Source: Bacteroidetes bacterium UBA2664 (GTDB lineage: Bacteria > Bacteroidota > Rhodothermia > Balneolales > Balneolaceae). Taken from it: DNA of 64,000 nucleotides. A model generated the notes under the pieces. That model was not told the origin of the DNA. It worked only from the letters and a program-made list of their open reading frames with translations, and made no database searches. Of this stretch, positions 45,278-53,774 are shown piece by piece (the stretch's first letter is position 1; the number at the start of each line of letters is the position of its first letter). Made by a program: the position numbers and the translations under genes. The stretch covers positions 62,001-126,000 of the forward strand of contig DEMS01000003.1 in NCBI GenBank assembly GCA_002359315.1, written 5' to 3'.

Positions 45278-46866
45278 TATTTTGTCAAATTTAAAGGATG
45301 AACCATTTCTACTTGTTCTCTTTCAACTCTCACACTTCCCGGGGGTGATCCTTTTGGTTTAGAAATATATTTTCTTTTAGTGATAATGACAGGTGCCAAA
45401 TCTGAGCCTCTTGCTTTAGAGTGATAAGCTGCTACAGATGCTGCTTTTAACAAAATATTTTTCGGAGGCATTTCCTTGTTATTATTCATCCGAATGACAA
45501 GGTGTGAACCGCTCACCCCACGTGCGTGCATCCAAACATCTTCTTTATGTGCATCAGAGGTCAGGCGATCATTGCTTTTGGCATTTTTTCCAACCCAAAC
45601 TTCATAATTATCAATTCTTAATTTACGATAAGGAGAAGAGTACTCTTTACTGCTTTTATTAATCACTCCCAGATCATGAAGTTCACTTATATGATCCTTA
45701 TGCCAATCACTGAACTCATAAATTTTCTCAATTTTACTGAATGACTCCTGTAATGTGTAAAGTTTGCTTAAATCTGATTTGGAATCTTTTAAACGGCGCT
45801 TTGACTCCTCAACACTTCGAATCGCTTTAGCGGATTTTTCGTAATAGTTTTGGGCATTCTCCGCGATATTCAACTTTGGTTTGATCGGGATATGAACCGG
45901 CTTATTGTCGTCATAGTAATTTGGCAGTGTAATTGATTCTGAATCAGGTTCAGTACTTTCATGGGCATTTGCCATCAAAATATGTCCATATTGTTCATAT
46001 TTTTCAGCTCTTTCCAACCCTTTATCAGCCTCCTTTAGCTGATCAATTAAAGACTCGAGTGCTTGAATTCGTTTCTCCAGTGAAGGTTTAATTTGCTGGA
46101 TTTTAGAAGTCAATCTTCGCTCATGCGAAGTGTTGAAATATAGATGCCTGACTGCACTGTTAACATCTTCAAAATTCATTTTACTTCTGACAGGCAAAAG
46201 GGATTCCGGTATCAGACAGAGATTCCCATCCTCTAAAATTCTAAACTCAGGATTTTTAATCATGGCCTCAGAAAGTTCCCCGACAATGGCGCTAATTTCA
46301 GTGCTATTTTTTTCTTCTAACGTGAAATGTTCGATTACAGATGGAATTAGATGTCTTGGAAATTTTGGTTCAAATTTTAGGATTGTTTTTTTGGCTGATA
46401 GACCTTCTTTCATTATTTTATTAACAGTTGTTGGTTGTCGCGGAATGGGAGGATTTTTCCCTCTGTTTTGATCAGGATTTTTAAAGGATTCAATAATTTT
46501 ATTCTTTTGAATCAGGTAGATATTTGGTTTATTTCCAAAGAGTTGGAGTAGCAGTTTGAAGTCATCCTCCAAATAAATGTGAATGAATCGATCATGATCA
46601 GATATATTCATATCCAGAATTGTTTTACCGGATATCTGATCAAAAAATGAAGTTACATTACTTTTTTTAGCAGGCTTGTGACCTTCTAAAAAGAGTGCAG
46701 TTTCAGAAGGGTGTGTAGAGAGTAAGAGTTTGAATTTTTGATCATCGGACCCTACGTATGCAGTCCAGACATCTTTAAATGGAGAGATGCTGAATTGATA
46801 TGTTGAATCTAGACAATATTTCTTCAAAAAGATCGTCAGATGATATAAGACAAAATAGTTATTCAT
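45277..46866 (-). CDS. rqcH: RqcH/NFACT-family ribosome quality-control protein
   Basis: The 529-residue protein has an NFACT-N domain with the DR motif (Asp92-Arg93 in NISDHDRFIHIYL) needed for tRNA-linked tailing in RqcH, a coiled-coil middle (about 255-390) and an NFACT-R domain with DVWMHARGVSGSHLVIR and ending in VRVEREQVEMVHP. RqcH binds obstructed 50S subunits and adds alanine tails to stalled chains. It is often mis-named fibronectin-binding protein. It is first in the operon rqcH-aroK-aroB-tamB-rnr, and its start is only 38 bp from the divergent hypothetical gene. Confidence 0.93.
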   Translation of the reverse strand: MNNYFVLYHLTIFLKKYCLDSTYQFSISPFKDVWTAYVGSDDQKFKLLLSTHPSETALFLEGHKPAKKSNVTSFFDQISGKTILDMNISDHDRFIHIYLEDDFKLLLQLFGNKPNIYLIQKNKIIESFKNPDQNRGKNPPIPRQPTTVNKIMKEGLSAKKTILKFEPKFPRHLIPSVIEHFTLEEKNSTEISAIVGELSEAMIKNPEFRILEDGNLCLIPESLLPVRSKMNFEDVNSAVRHLYFNTSHERRLTSKIQQIKPSLEKRIQALESLIDQLKEADKGLERAEKYEQYGHILMANAHESTEPDSESITLPNYYDDNKPVHIPIKPKLNIAENAQNYYEKSAKAIRSVEESKRRLKDSKSDLSKLYTLQESFSKIEKIYEFSDWHKDHISELHDLGVINKSSKEYSSPYRKLRIDNYEVWVGKNAKSNDRLTSDAHKEDVWMHARGVSGSHLVIRMNNNKEMPPKNILLKAASVAAYHSKARGSDLAPVIITKRKYISKPKGSPPGSVRVEREQVEMVHPLNLTK

Positions 46867-46904
46867 TCAATTGTGATTAACTTGAACCGTGAAAAAAATG
46901 TTCA

Positions 46905-47555
46905 ATGCAATATCCGATTTTTCAGTCTATAATAAATAAAATTAACAGTTCCCTGAATGAGAGAAATATAAACGTTGTAAAGTTTAAAACGTGGGAAGAA
47001 GCCAGGATAAATGCAGCCGGATTAGAAATTGTCATCGATTTAAAAGATTCTACCCATCATTTGACCCATTTGGCTATAAATTTTGATTGGGATAGTTTTC
47101 GTGAAGCCAATCTGGCGAACAGATTGAGCGGCACAGATGCCCATCCAATGTTAAAGGCAAAACATCTAACAGAAGTTTCAGTGTCACCATCCATAGATAT
47201 AGAGATTGTTTGGCATTTTGATGTTGATCGATGTCAGCCACAGCCCGGTTTTGGGAAAGAAGATCATCGAATAGAAATGGCAAGTGAGTGGATGGATAGA
47301 GCCAGTAAAAAAGTTAATGAACTTCTGTTATCTGAAGATATCATTACACGCTGGCATCTTGAAATTGATGGGGATCAGCACGGTAAATATCTGACAGCAA
47401 TTAACCTGATCTCCTATTTTCAATTCTCAATCGGGGATTTGAATCATTTAAATGAGGTACACTCATATATAGCCAGAAAGTTAACTCATCTGCTGTATAA
47501 AGCGAATCGTATCATCAAAATTGCTGACGAAAGTGTGGTGGTGTCGGCTGCTTAA
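46905..47555 (+). CDS. Conserved-looking hypothetical protein
   Basis: I do not recognise this 216-residue soluble protein. It has no signal peptide or membrane segment. The first 40 residues are a helix and strand, and the middle has VIDLKDSTHHLTHLAINFDWDSF and SIDIEIVWHFDVDRCQPQ. The alternation of strands and helices suggests an alpha/beta fold, and the His/Asp/Trp-rich middle might bind a ligand or metal. It is divergent from rqcH with 38 bp between starts. Its end is close to the minus-strand 30-codon gene, and a shared hairpin lies between them. It is probably a lone gene. Confidence 0.72.
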   Translation: MQYPIFQSIINKINSSLNERNINVVKFKTWEEARINAAGLEIVIDLKDSTHHLTHLAINFDWDSFREANLANRLSGTDAHPMLKAKHLTEVSVSPSIDIEIVWHFDVDRCQPQPGFGKEDHRIEMASEWMDRASKKVNELLLSEDIITRWHLEIDGDQHGKYLTAINLISYFQFSIGDLNHLNEVHSYIARKLTHLLYKANRIIKIADESVVVSAA

Positions 47556-47585
47556 AACAAAAAAGGGCACAAACAATGTGCCCTT
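47553..47585 (-). terminator. Rho-independent terminator of the 30-codon gene
   Basis: AAGGGCACA (47563-47571) and TGTGCCCTT (47577-47585) form a 9-bp stem with a 5-base loop. On the minus strand it is followed by TTTTTTGTTTT-like sequence, a canonical terminator 20 bp after the small gene's stop. It may also serve the opposing gene. Confidence 0.88.
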
Positions 47586-47605
47586 AAAAAGATTAGCCAG
47601 AGAAA

Positions 47606-47698
47606 TTATTTCTTCTTCTTATGTCTATTTTTACGCAGACGCTTCTTTCTTTTGTGCTTAGCAATTTTAGATCTTTTTCTTTTCTTTCCGCTTGGCAT
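47606..47698 (-). CDS. AURKAIP1/COX24-domain mini-protein (ribosome-associated)
   Basis: This 30-residue, extremely basic protein starts MPSGKKRKRSKIAKHKRKKR and continues as LRKNRHKKKK. It matches the conserved bacterial AURKAIP1/COX24 (mS38-type) mini-proteins of Bacteroidota and relatives, which are thought to be small-subunit ribosomal components. Support for expression: GGGTGA lies about 6 bp before the ATG, and a strong terminator follows the stop. About 19 of 30 residues are Lys or Arg. It is convergent with the 216-residue hypothetical gene. Confidence 0.9.
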   Translation of the reverse strand: MPSGKKRKRSKIAKHKRKKRLRKNRHKKKK

Positions 47699-48063
47699 GA
47701 AGAATCACCCGGGTTTCTTAAAAATTGAACTTACAGTTTATGTAGTGTAATTAACACATGTTTTCAGTCGGGTAAAATACAAAATGTTTCAAACAAATCT
47801 ATAAAAGTTTATTTCAATTGGGTGATTTGGTAAAAGTTGTGTCCCGCCTAAACCCATACCAGGAGTTCTGTGCCCATGATGAGGCAGGTTCTTTATGGAG
47901 TTACGGGTTACAGTCATAATAAATATTACGGGAACAAAAGTGTCAAATTAAAGAATGAGTATTGAAGTGGAACCATATTTTAATTCCAATTCTTCAATTA
48001 AACATATAAAGAGGTAAGATTTTCCTTATTTTTATAGCGACATGAATTCAAATTAATTAACAT
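47699..48063. other. Intergenic region between the COX24-type gene and lysC
   Basis: This region of 365 bp lies between divergent genes and must carry both promoters. It has no frame that looks coding. The sequence 47845-47925 is less AT-rich than its surroundings (GTGTCCCGCCTAAACC and onward), perhaps a structured leader or a decayed gene. A lysine riboswitch upstream of lysC was looked for, but its conserved core was not found. Confidence 0.4.
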
Positions 48064-49416
48064 ATGCCTGATTTATTTAAGGTTGCCAAATTTGGTGGTA
48101 CAAGCATGGCTGATGCCACAGCTATGAGAAGGTGTGCTTCGATTGTGAAGGGAGATCCTGATAAAAAAATTATCGTTGTAAGTGCAACATCCGGCACAAC
48201 AAATTTACTGACAGAATTTATAGTCAGTAACGGAAAAGAGCAGAAAGTTGAGATAGCTCAGCAGATCCGTACAAAACATCTTCAAATTTGTGAGGAGATT
48301 AAAAATCAGGCAGAGGTTGTTCAAAAAATCACACCTATACTGGATGAGTTGAAGGAGATCGCCTCAACCAATCGGATAATGACTCCCATGCTTCGTGATG
48401 AGGTGTTATCATTCGGTGAACGTCTTTCGTCTGAAATTTTTACTGCTATTCTAATCGAAGAGACCGGTGAGGATGTCATCTGTTTTGACGTTAGAAAAGT
48501 GATTAAAACAGATCAAAATTACGGGAGTGCAGAACCGAATGTTGATCAAATTGCCAAAGAGTATGAGGCTCATTTATTGGCAGTAACTGAAAATTCCCGA
48601 GTCGTTACACAGGGCTTTATTGGTTCCGATGACAATGGAAATACGACAACTCTCGGCCGGGGTGGAAGTGATTATTCAGCTGCCCTTCTTGCGGAGGCGG
48701 CCGATGCAGATGTACTTGAAATATGGACAGACGTAACAGCGATCTACACAACCGATCCGAGAATTGTAAAAACAGCAAAACCGATTACTGAAATTAGTTT
48801 TGATGAGGCAGCTGAGCTGTCTGTTTTTGGAGCAAAGGTGCTTCATCCGGCAACGATGGTACCTGCAATTCGGAAGAACATTCGAGTCTATGTAGGGTCA
48901 AGCATCTATCCTGAAAAACCGGGAACCTGGATTGTTAAAGAGACTAAATCGAAACCGGCAATCAGTGCAATTAGCTTGCGAAGAAACCAGACACTACTGA
49001 CGGTTCACAGTCTGGACATGCTTCATCGATATGGATTTCTTTCAAAATTATTTCAGGTTTTATCAGATCATAAAATAAGTGTAGATTTGGTTACCACCAG
49101 TGAGGTGAGTGTTGCACTGACTCTCGATTCGGACATTCATACTCCGGGTAAACAAAAGCTTACAGATGAAGTAATGAATGATTTAAGATCTTTTTGTGAG
49201 GTAAATATTGAAAGAAACCTCGCATTGATTGCTGTTGTGGGAAATAATCTGGAAGCGACTGCAGGTTTAAGCGGCCCTGTTTTTGGATCACTGATTGATG
49301 TGAATATAAGACTTATTTGCCACGGTGCGAGTTCACACAATCTCTGTTTTTTAGTTTCAGAGAGTGAGGCAGAGGGAGTTGTAAATATATTACATAACAA
49401 ATTTATAGACGGATGA
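48064..49416 (+). CDS. lysC: Aspartate kinase
   Basis: The 450-residue monofunctional aspartokinase starts with the family motif KFGGTSMADA. It has FGERLSSEIFTA, GFIGSDDNGNTTTLGRGGSDYSA, EIWTDVTAIYTTDPR and FGAKVLHPATM in the kinase domain, and tandem ACT domains from about residue 300 (LLTVHSLDMLHRYGFLSKLF). It phosphorylates aspartate, the first step towards lysine, methionine and threonine. The ACT domains suggest feedback control by lysine or threonine. It heads lysC-dapB-dapA-dapD and overlaps dapB by 4 bp. Confidence 0.95.
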   Translation: MPDLFKVAKFGGTSMADATAMRRCASIVKGDPDKKIIVVSATSGTTNLLTEFIVSNGKEQKVEIAQQIRTKHLQICEEIKNQAEVVQKITPILDELKEIASTNRIMTPMLRDEVLSFGERLSSEIFTAILIEETGEDVICFDVRKVIKTDQNYGSAEPNVDQIAKEYEAHLLAVTENSRVVTQGFIGSDDNGNTTTLGRGGSDYSAALLAEAADADVLEIWTDVTAIYTTDPRIVKTAKPITEISFDEAAELSVFGAKVLHPATMVPAIRKNIRVYVGSSIYPEKPGTWIVKETKSKPAISAISLRRNQTLLTVHSLDMLHRYGFLSKLFQVLSDHKISVDLVTTSEVSVALTLDSDIHTPGKQKLTDEVMNDLRSFCEVNIERNLALIAVVGNNLEATAGLSGPVFGSLIDVNIRLICHGASSHNLCFLVSESEAEGVVNILHNKFIDG

Positions 49417-50108
49417 GTGATAATAAAAAAGAGATTATTTATTCAGTTATAGGGACCGGTAAAACGGGTGGCGCAGTATTAGATCAGTTGGGAGACAACA
49501 CGATCGCCTTTGATGAAAATAACAGACCCACTGCTGATAAATTATCGGAAAGTGACATTGCCATTATTTTTGTACCGGGAAATGCAGCTTCACAAATCGT
49601 GGATATTGTATTAGAGGCCCGGATCCCGGCAATTTGGGGGACAACCGGCTACTCCTGGCCAGCAGATCTTCCGGATCGTGTGAAAGATCGGGGTGTAAGA
49701 TGGGTGGTTGGAAGTAATTTCAGCATGGGTATGAATTTGGTGCGAAAAGCGATGCAAATCATTGGAAAAGGTTCAGAGATGCTAAAAGATCCTTCTTTTC
49801 ATATTCATGAAGTCCATCATATAAATAAACTGGATGAGCCAAGCGGAACGGCTTTATCCTGGCAGGAGTGGCTTGGGAAAGAGGCTACCATCTCTTCGGA
49901 TCGTCAGGGGGATGTAAAAGGAATTCATAATCTCCATCTCAAGACCGCCGGAGAATCTATTTACCTGAAACACGAAGCTCATACCAGGGATATTTTTGCT
50001 GAAGGAGCGATTTGGACTGCAAACTATATTTTAACGCATCCATTTATTGAACCGGGATTTTATCCATTTTCAGATATTTTCGATAAGGCTTTTGGTGAGT
50101 TATTATGA
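49413..50108 (+). CDS. dapB: 4-hydroxy-tetrahydrodipicolinate reductase
   Basis: The 231-residue protein has a short Rossmann N-terminus (VIGTGKTGGAV) instead of the long GxxGxMG form, IWGTTGYSWP, NFSMGMNLV, and the catalytic HEVHHINKLDEPSGTAL with the His-His and Lys residues. The length, about 40 less than E. coli DapB, is common in Bacteroidota-like bacteria. It reduces HTPA to tetrahydrodipicolinate with NAD(P)H. It overlaps both lysC and dapA by 4 bp (ATGA). Confidence 0.94.
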   Translation: MSDNKKEIIYSVIGTGKTGGAVLDQLGDNTIAFDENNRPTADKLSESDIAIIFVPGNAASQIVDIVLEARIPAIWGTTGYSWPADLPDRVKDRGVRWVVGSNFSMGMNLVRKAMQIIGKGSEMLKDPSFHIHEVHHINKLDEPSGTALSWQEWLGKEATISSDRQGDVKGIHNLHLKTAGESIYLKHEAHTRDIFAEGAIWTANYILTHPFIEPGFYPFSDIFDKAFGELL

Positions 50109-50983
50109 ATGAAATACGATTGTGGACAGCTTTAATTACTCCAATGAATCCGGATGGTTCGGTTCATTATGAGGATTTAAAAAGATTGTTAAAACGACAA
50201 GAAGATGCAGGAAATGGGGTTCTTGTTCTTGGAAGTACAGGTGAGGGGATCACATTCTCTGAAGAAGAGAAAAGAGAAATAATTAAGTTTACCGCTTCAC
50301 AAAATCTTAAAATACCGATTATGGCAGGGGTAGGGGGTATTCGGTTAGAAACTCAGCTTGAATGGATTGATTATTGCAATGAATTAGATATTGATTCTTA
50401 CTTACTTGTTACGCCACTATACTCCAAACCCGGGCGATATGGTCAGACCGAATGGTTTTCGGCACTTTTGGACCGTTCTGACAAACGATGCATGATCTAT
50501 AATATACCATCCAGAACAGGAGTAAAATTAGTTCCTGAAGTACTGCTTGATTTAAAATGTCATGCAAATTTATGGGCTGTTAAAGAGGCCAGCGGATCGA
50601 TAAATGACTTTAAGAACTTCAGAAATACGGTGCCTGAATTGCCCCTTTTTAGCGGAGATGATGCGCTATTGCCGGAATTTACTGAATTTGGATGTGTGGG
50701 TTTAGTATCTGTAGCTGCTAATGTGTGGCCGATTGAGACTAAGTTATATGTTGAAAAATGTTTAACAGGAGATGTAGATAATTTGAAACCAACATGGAGT
50801 GAAGCGGTAAAGGCACTTTTTTCGGCGCCAAACCCGATCCCTTCAAAAATACTTTTACACTCTAAAAAAGAAATTACAAATGGGACATTACGAACTCCTT
50901 TATCAGAGAAGGATCTCTCTGATTCATCGCATCTACTGGATGTAGACCGAGCCGTTCAGGAGTGGTATTTAAAAAATAAGTAG
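50105..50983 (+). CDS. dapA: 4-hydroxy-tetrahydrodipicolinate synthase
   Basis: The 292-residue TIM-barrel protein has the family motifs TALITPMNPDGSV, VLGSTGEGITFSEEEK, LLVTPLYSKPGRYGQ, YNIPSRTGVKL (Tyr of the proton relay) and the Schiff-base Lys in AVKEASGS. It condenses aspartate semialdehyde with pyruvate. It is translationally coupled to dapB by a 4-bp overlap and is followed by dapD after 4 bp. Confidence 0.96.
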   Translation: MNEIRLWTALITPMNPDGSVHYEDLKRLLKRQEDAGNGVLVLGSTGEGITFSEEEKREIIKFTASQNLKIPIMAGVGGIRLETQLEWIDYCNELDIDSYLLVTPLYSKPGRYGQTEWFSALLDRSDKRCMIYNIPSRTGVKLVPEVLLDLKCHANLWAVKEASGSINDFKNFRNTVPELPLFSGDDALLPEFTEFGCVGLVSVAANVWPIETKLYVEKCLTGDVDNLKPTWSEAVKALFSAPNPIPSKILLHSKKEITNGTLRTPLSEKDLSDSSHLLDVDRAVQEWYLKNK

Positions 50984-50987
50984 GATT

Positions 50988-51743
50988 ATGACGAATATAG
51001 ATTGGGAAAAGATATTAGATCAGCTTGAACAGGGTGAAGTAAGAGCAGCAGTGCCGGATGGTGACCATTGGAAAGCAAATATTGAAGTGAAGCAGGCAAT
51101 ATTGGCTGCATTTAAAGCCGGTAAGAATACGTTATATGCCGGAATTTATGATGGTTTTGTTGATAAGGAAAATATTCCACCCAGATATTTCACCGTAGAG
51201 GACGGGGTAAGAATGGTGCCTGGGGGATCATCCGTTCGTCGAGGTGCTTATGTTGCAAAAAGTGTGATTATCATGCCACCGGCTTATATTAATATCGGAG
51301 CTTATGTAGATGAAGGGACAATGGTTGACAGTCATGCACTTGTAGGGTCGTGTGCTCAAATCGGCAAAAATGTACATTTGTCAGCCGGTGTTCAGATTGG
51401 CGGAGTATTGGAGCCTGTTGGCTTATCTCCGGTGGTCATTGAGGATGATTGTTTCATCGGGGCTGGATCTGTAATTGTAGAAGGAATTTTGGTGAAAAGA
51501 AGGGCTGTGATTGCACCGGGTGTAACACTGTCAAAATCAGTGCCTATTTACGATTGTGTAAATGAAAAGGTGCTTGGGAAAGGGGCAGCGATTCCTGAAA
51601 ATGCAGTAGTGATTCCCGGTACAAGGCCTGTCGGGAATTCATGGGCTCAGCAGCAGGGATTATCAGCTGCCTGCCCAATCATCATTAAATACAGAGATGA
51701 AGGAAGTGATGCATCTCTGGAACTTGAAAATGCACTTAGATAA
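50988..51743 (+). CDS. dapD: Tetrahydrodipicolinate N-succinyltransferase
   Basis: The 251-residue protein has a short helical N-terminus and a left-handed beta-helix (VAKSVIIMPPAYINIGAYVD, GTMVDSHALVGSCAQIG, NVHLSAGVQIGGVLEP, and IEDDCFIGAGSVIVEG). The motif VPGGSSVRRGAYVA marks DapD. It shows that lysine and diaminopimelate are made by the acyl (succinylase) branch; an N-acetyl variant is possible. It ends the lys/dap operon. The later genes dapC, dapE and dapF are not in the window. Confidence 0.94.
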   Translation: MTNIDWEKILDQLEQGEVRAAVPDGDHWKANIEVKQAILAAFKAGKNTLYAGIYDGFVDKENIPPRYFTVEDGVRMVPGGSSVRRGAYVAKSVIIMPPAYINIGAYVDEGTMVDSHALVGSCAQIGKNVHLSAGVQIGGVLEPVGLSPVVIEDDCFIGAGSVIVEGILVKRRAVIAPGVTLSKSVPIYDCVNEKVLGKGAAIPENAVVIPGTRPVGNSWAQQQGLSAACPIIIKYRDEGSDASLELENALR

Positions 51744-51818
51744 AAAAATCTGTAAGGGAAGAGAAAATTTCAGTTCTTATATAGTAGCAAGACAACAACA
51801 AATAATGAGGAAAAAGTT

Positions 51819-52250
51819 ATGAGTTCATTAAATAAGGCGATGATCATTGGACGATTGGGACAAGATCCGGAAGTAAGATATACTCAATCCAACACGGCAG
51901 TTGCCACTTTAAATGTAGCCACTACGGAAAGATACAAAGACCGTAACGGTGAACAACAGGAGAATACAGAATGGCATCGTGTGGTTGCTTGGGGAAGACT
52001 TGCTGAAATATGTCAGGAGTATTTAAAGAAAGGGTCTTTGGTTTATTTTGAGGGTCCTATTCAAACCAATGAATGGGAAGATAAAGAGGGTCAGAAGCGC
52101 TATACAACCGAGATAAAGGCACTTAACATGCAAATGCTTGATAGCCGTGGCGGTGGATCGGACGCATCTTCGTCCAATAACAAACCGGCTGCCAGTGCTA
52201 CTAAAATTGATGATTCATTTGATGAAATGGACGATGATTTACCATTTTAA
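51819..52250 (+). CDS. ssb: Single-stranded DNA-binding protein
   Basis: The 143-residue protein has the SSB OB fold (NKAMIIGRLGQDPEVRYTQ, EWHRVVAWGRLAEICQEYL, GSLVYFEGPIQTNEW), a Gly/Ser/Asn-rich linker and the acidic tip DDDLPF that recruits repair and replication proteins. GAGGAAAAAG precedes the start codon. A strong terminator lies 25 bp after the stop, so it is probably monocistronic. Confidence 0.97.
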   Translation: MSSLNKAMIIGRLGQDPEVRYTQSNTAVATLNVATTERYKDRNGEQQENTEWHRVVAWGRLAEICQEYLKKGSLVYFEGPIQTNEWEDKEGQKRYTTEIKALNMQMLDSRGGGSDASSSNNKPAASATKIDDSFDEMDDDLPF

Positions 52251-52274
52251 TCAAGTATAGATTTCTTACATTCT

Positions 52275-52313
52275 AAGGTATCGGTTCATATTTTGACCGA
52301 TACCTTTTTTTTG
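52275..52313 (+). terminator. Rho-independent terminator after ssb
   Basis: AAGGTATCGGT (52275-52285) pairs perfectly with ACCGATACCTT (52296-52306), 11 bp with a 10-base loop, followed by about eight T. Confidence 0.92.
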
Positions 52314-52356
52314 TACATATTTACATCGATCACTATTATTAATTAAAAGATCAAAC

Positions 52357-53736
52357 TTGGAATCAGTAGACGAACCTCCGGGTAACTCAATTGCTCAAAT
52401 ATCAGAATCTCTGTTTATTCAGATAACAAATAACTCTGAGCTCATCTATACAGGGGATTTGCTGATTGAGATTTCAATAATGATTTTAGGCCTGATATTG
52501 AGTGCACTCTATTCCGGATCTGAGGTTGCATATTTTTCACTCGTAAATCAACTTGATAAACTCAAAAACGAACCGGAATATGAATCTGTAGACCAGAGAA
52601 TTTATGACATGCTTCATAAACCGAGAAGGTTGCTGGCTACGATTCTGATAGGCAATACCTTTTCAAATATAATCAGTTCAGTACTTGCTGCAGTTATTGC
52701 CGGCAAAATCGCAATCTATCATGGCATTCCATCAACGATTGTCTATACAATCGAGATTGTGGTCCTTACGTTTATGATTTTAATACTCAGCGAAATTACC
52801 CCCAAGATTATCGCGATTAATAATCCATTAAAAGTATCACGTAAACTGAATGCATTTATATATGCAAATTTTGTCATTATGAGTCCAATCGCAAAGTTAA
52901 TTGCAAATACTACGATGACTCTTGAAAATAATCTTCCAAGATCCGGAAACCAGGTCACAGCCGAGGATCTTAAAGTTATGGCAGAGATGAGCGAGAAAGA
53001 TGGATCAATAAAGGGAGAAGAGAGGGAGATCATTGAAAATGTGATTGAATTTGGAAATACTACAGTCCGAGAGATCATGACTTCCCGGGTCAATATTGTA
53101 GCTGTTTCAGTAGAGGCGAGTTTATCAGATGTCATAGAGGTGATTCAAGACAAAGGATTGTCCAGAATGCCACTATATGAAAATGATCTGGATAATATGT
53201 TAGGTGTGATCTACACAAAAGATGTATTGCCTTACATTAACAACGACTCTACCGCTACCGGTATAAACTGGAAAACAATAGCCAGAAAAGCACTCTTTAT
53301 TCCTGCCACGAAAAAATTAGATGATCTCTTGAGAGATTTTCAGCATGAAAAAACTCATATTGCTATTGTTGCTGATGAATATGGTGGTACAGAGGGTATT
53401 GTGACGTTAGATGATATACTGGAAGAGATTGTAGGAGATATCGGTGATGAATATGATGATGAAGAGGAGAAGTTATATACTGAATTTAAAAGCGGAATTT
53501 TCATATTTGACGCAAAAATCGATTTAGACGATCTGGATGAGATTTTAGGAACCAATATTTCATCATCAGATGATGAATTTGAGACCCTTGGCGGCCTTAT
53601 TTATCACCTCACAGAACGAATACCCAATGTAGGCGAACGAGTGAAATATAAAAATCTTGAGATGACTGTTCACTCTATCAAAAATAACCGGGTCAAAAAA
53701 CTTCGTGTGAAACCTATTTCTGCTCCAAAAGTGTAA
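52357..53736 (+). CDS. CNNM/CorC-family membrane protein with CBS domains (GldE-like)
   Basis: The 459-residue protein has a DUF21 (CNNM) membrane domain with about four helices (GLILSALYSGSEVAYFSL, RRLLATILIGNTFSNIISS, LILSEITPKIIA), two CBS domains (TSRVNIVAVSVEASLSDVIE; HEKTHIAIVADEYGGTEGIV) and a C-terminal CorC_HlyC domain. In Bacteroidota such proteins include GldE of gliding motility; in others they are magnesium-efflux transporters. Neither role is settled here. It appears to start with TTG at 52357: the first in-frame ATG lies inside the first helix. It is 38 bp before murB. Confidence 0.88.
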   Translation: MESVDEPPGNSIAQISESLFIQITNNSELIYTGDLLIEISIMILGLILSALYSGSEVAYFSLVNQLDKLKNEPEYESVDQRIYDMLHKPRRLLATILIGNTFSNIISSVLAAVIAGKIAIYHGIPSTIVYTIEIVVLTFMILILSEITPKIIAINNPLKVSRKLNAFIYANFVIMSPIAKLIANTTMTLENNLPRSGNQVTAEDLKVMAEMSEKDGSIKGEEREIIENVIEFGNTTVREIMTSRVNIVAVSVEASLSDVIEVIQDKGLSRMPLYENDLDNMLGVIYTKDVLPYINNDSTATGINWKTIARKALFIPATKKLDDLLRDFQHEKTHIAIVADEYGGTEGIVTLDDILEEIVGDIGDEYDDEEEKLYTEFKSGIFIFDAKIDLDDLDEILGTNISSSDDEFETLGGLIYHLTERIPNVGERVKYKNLEMTVHSIKNNRVKKLRVKPISAPKV

Positions 53737-53774
53737 AGACAGAATTAAAAATTTGATTTTCAACAACTTATAAC

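Noticed and set aside
47845..47925. tRNA or other structured RNA in the lysC upstream region
   Set aside because: The stretch has higher GC, but no T-loop GTTCGANNC pattern, acceptor stem or other known RNA signature was found.
48001..48063. Possible lysine riboswitch before lysC
   Set aside because: AGAGGTA is present at about 48010, but the rest of the conserved five-helix core and a terminator or anti-terminator pair could not be found.
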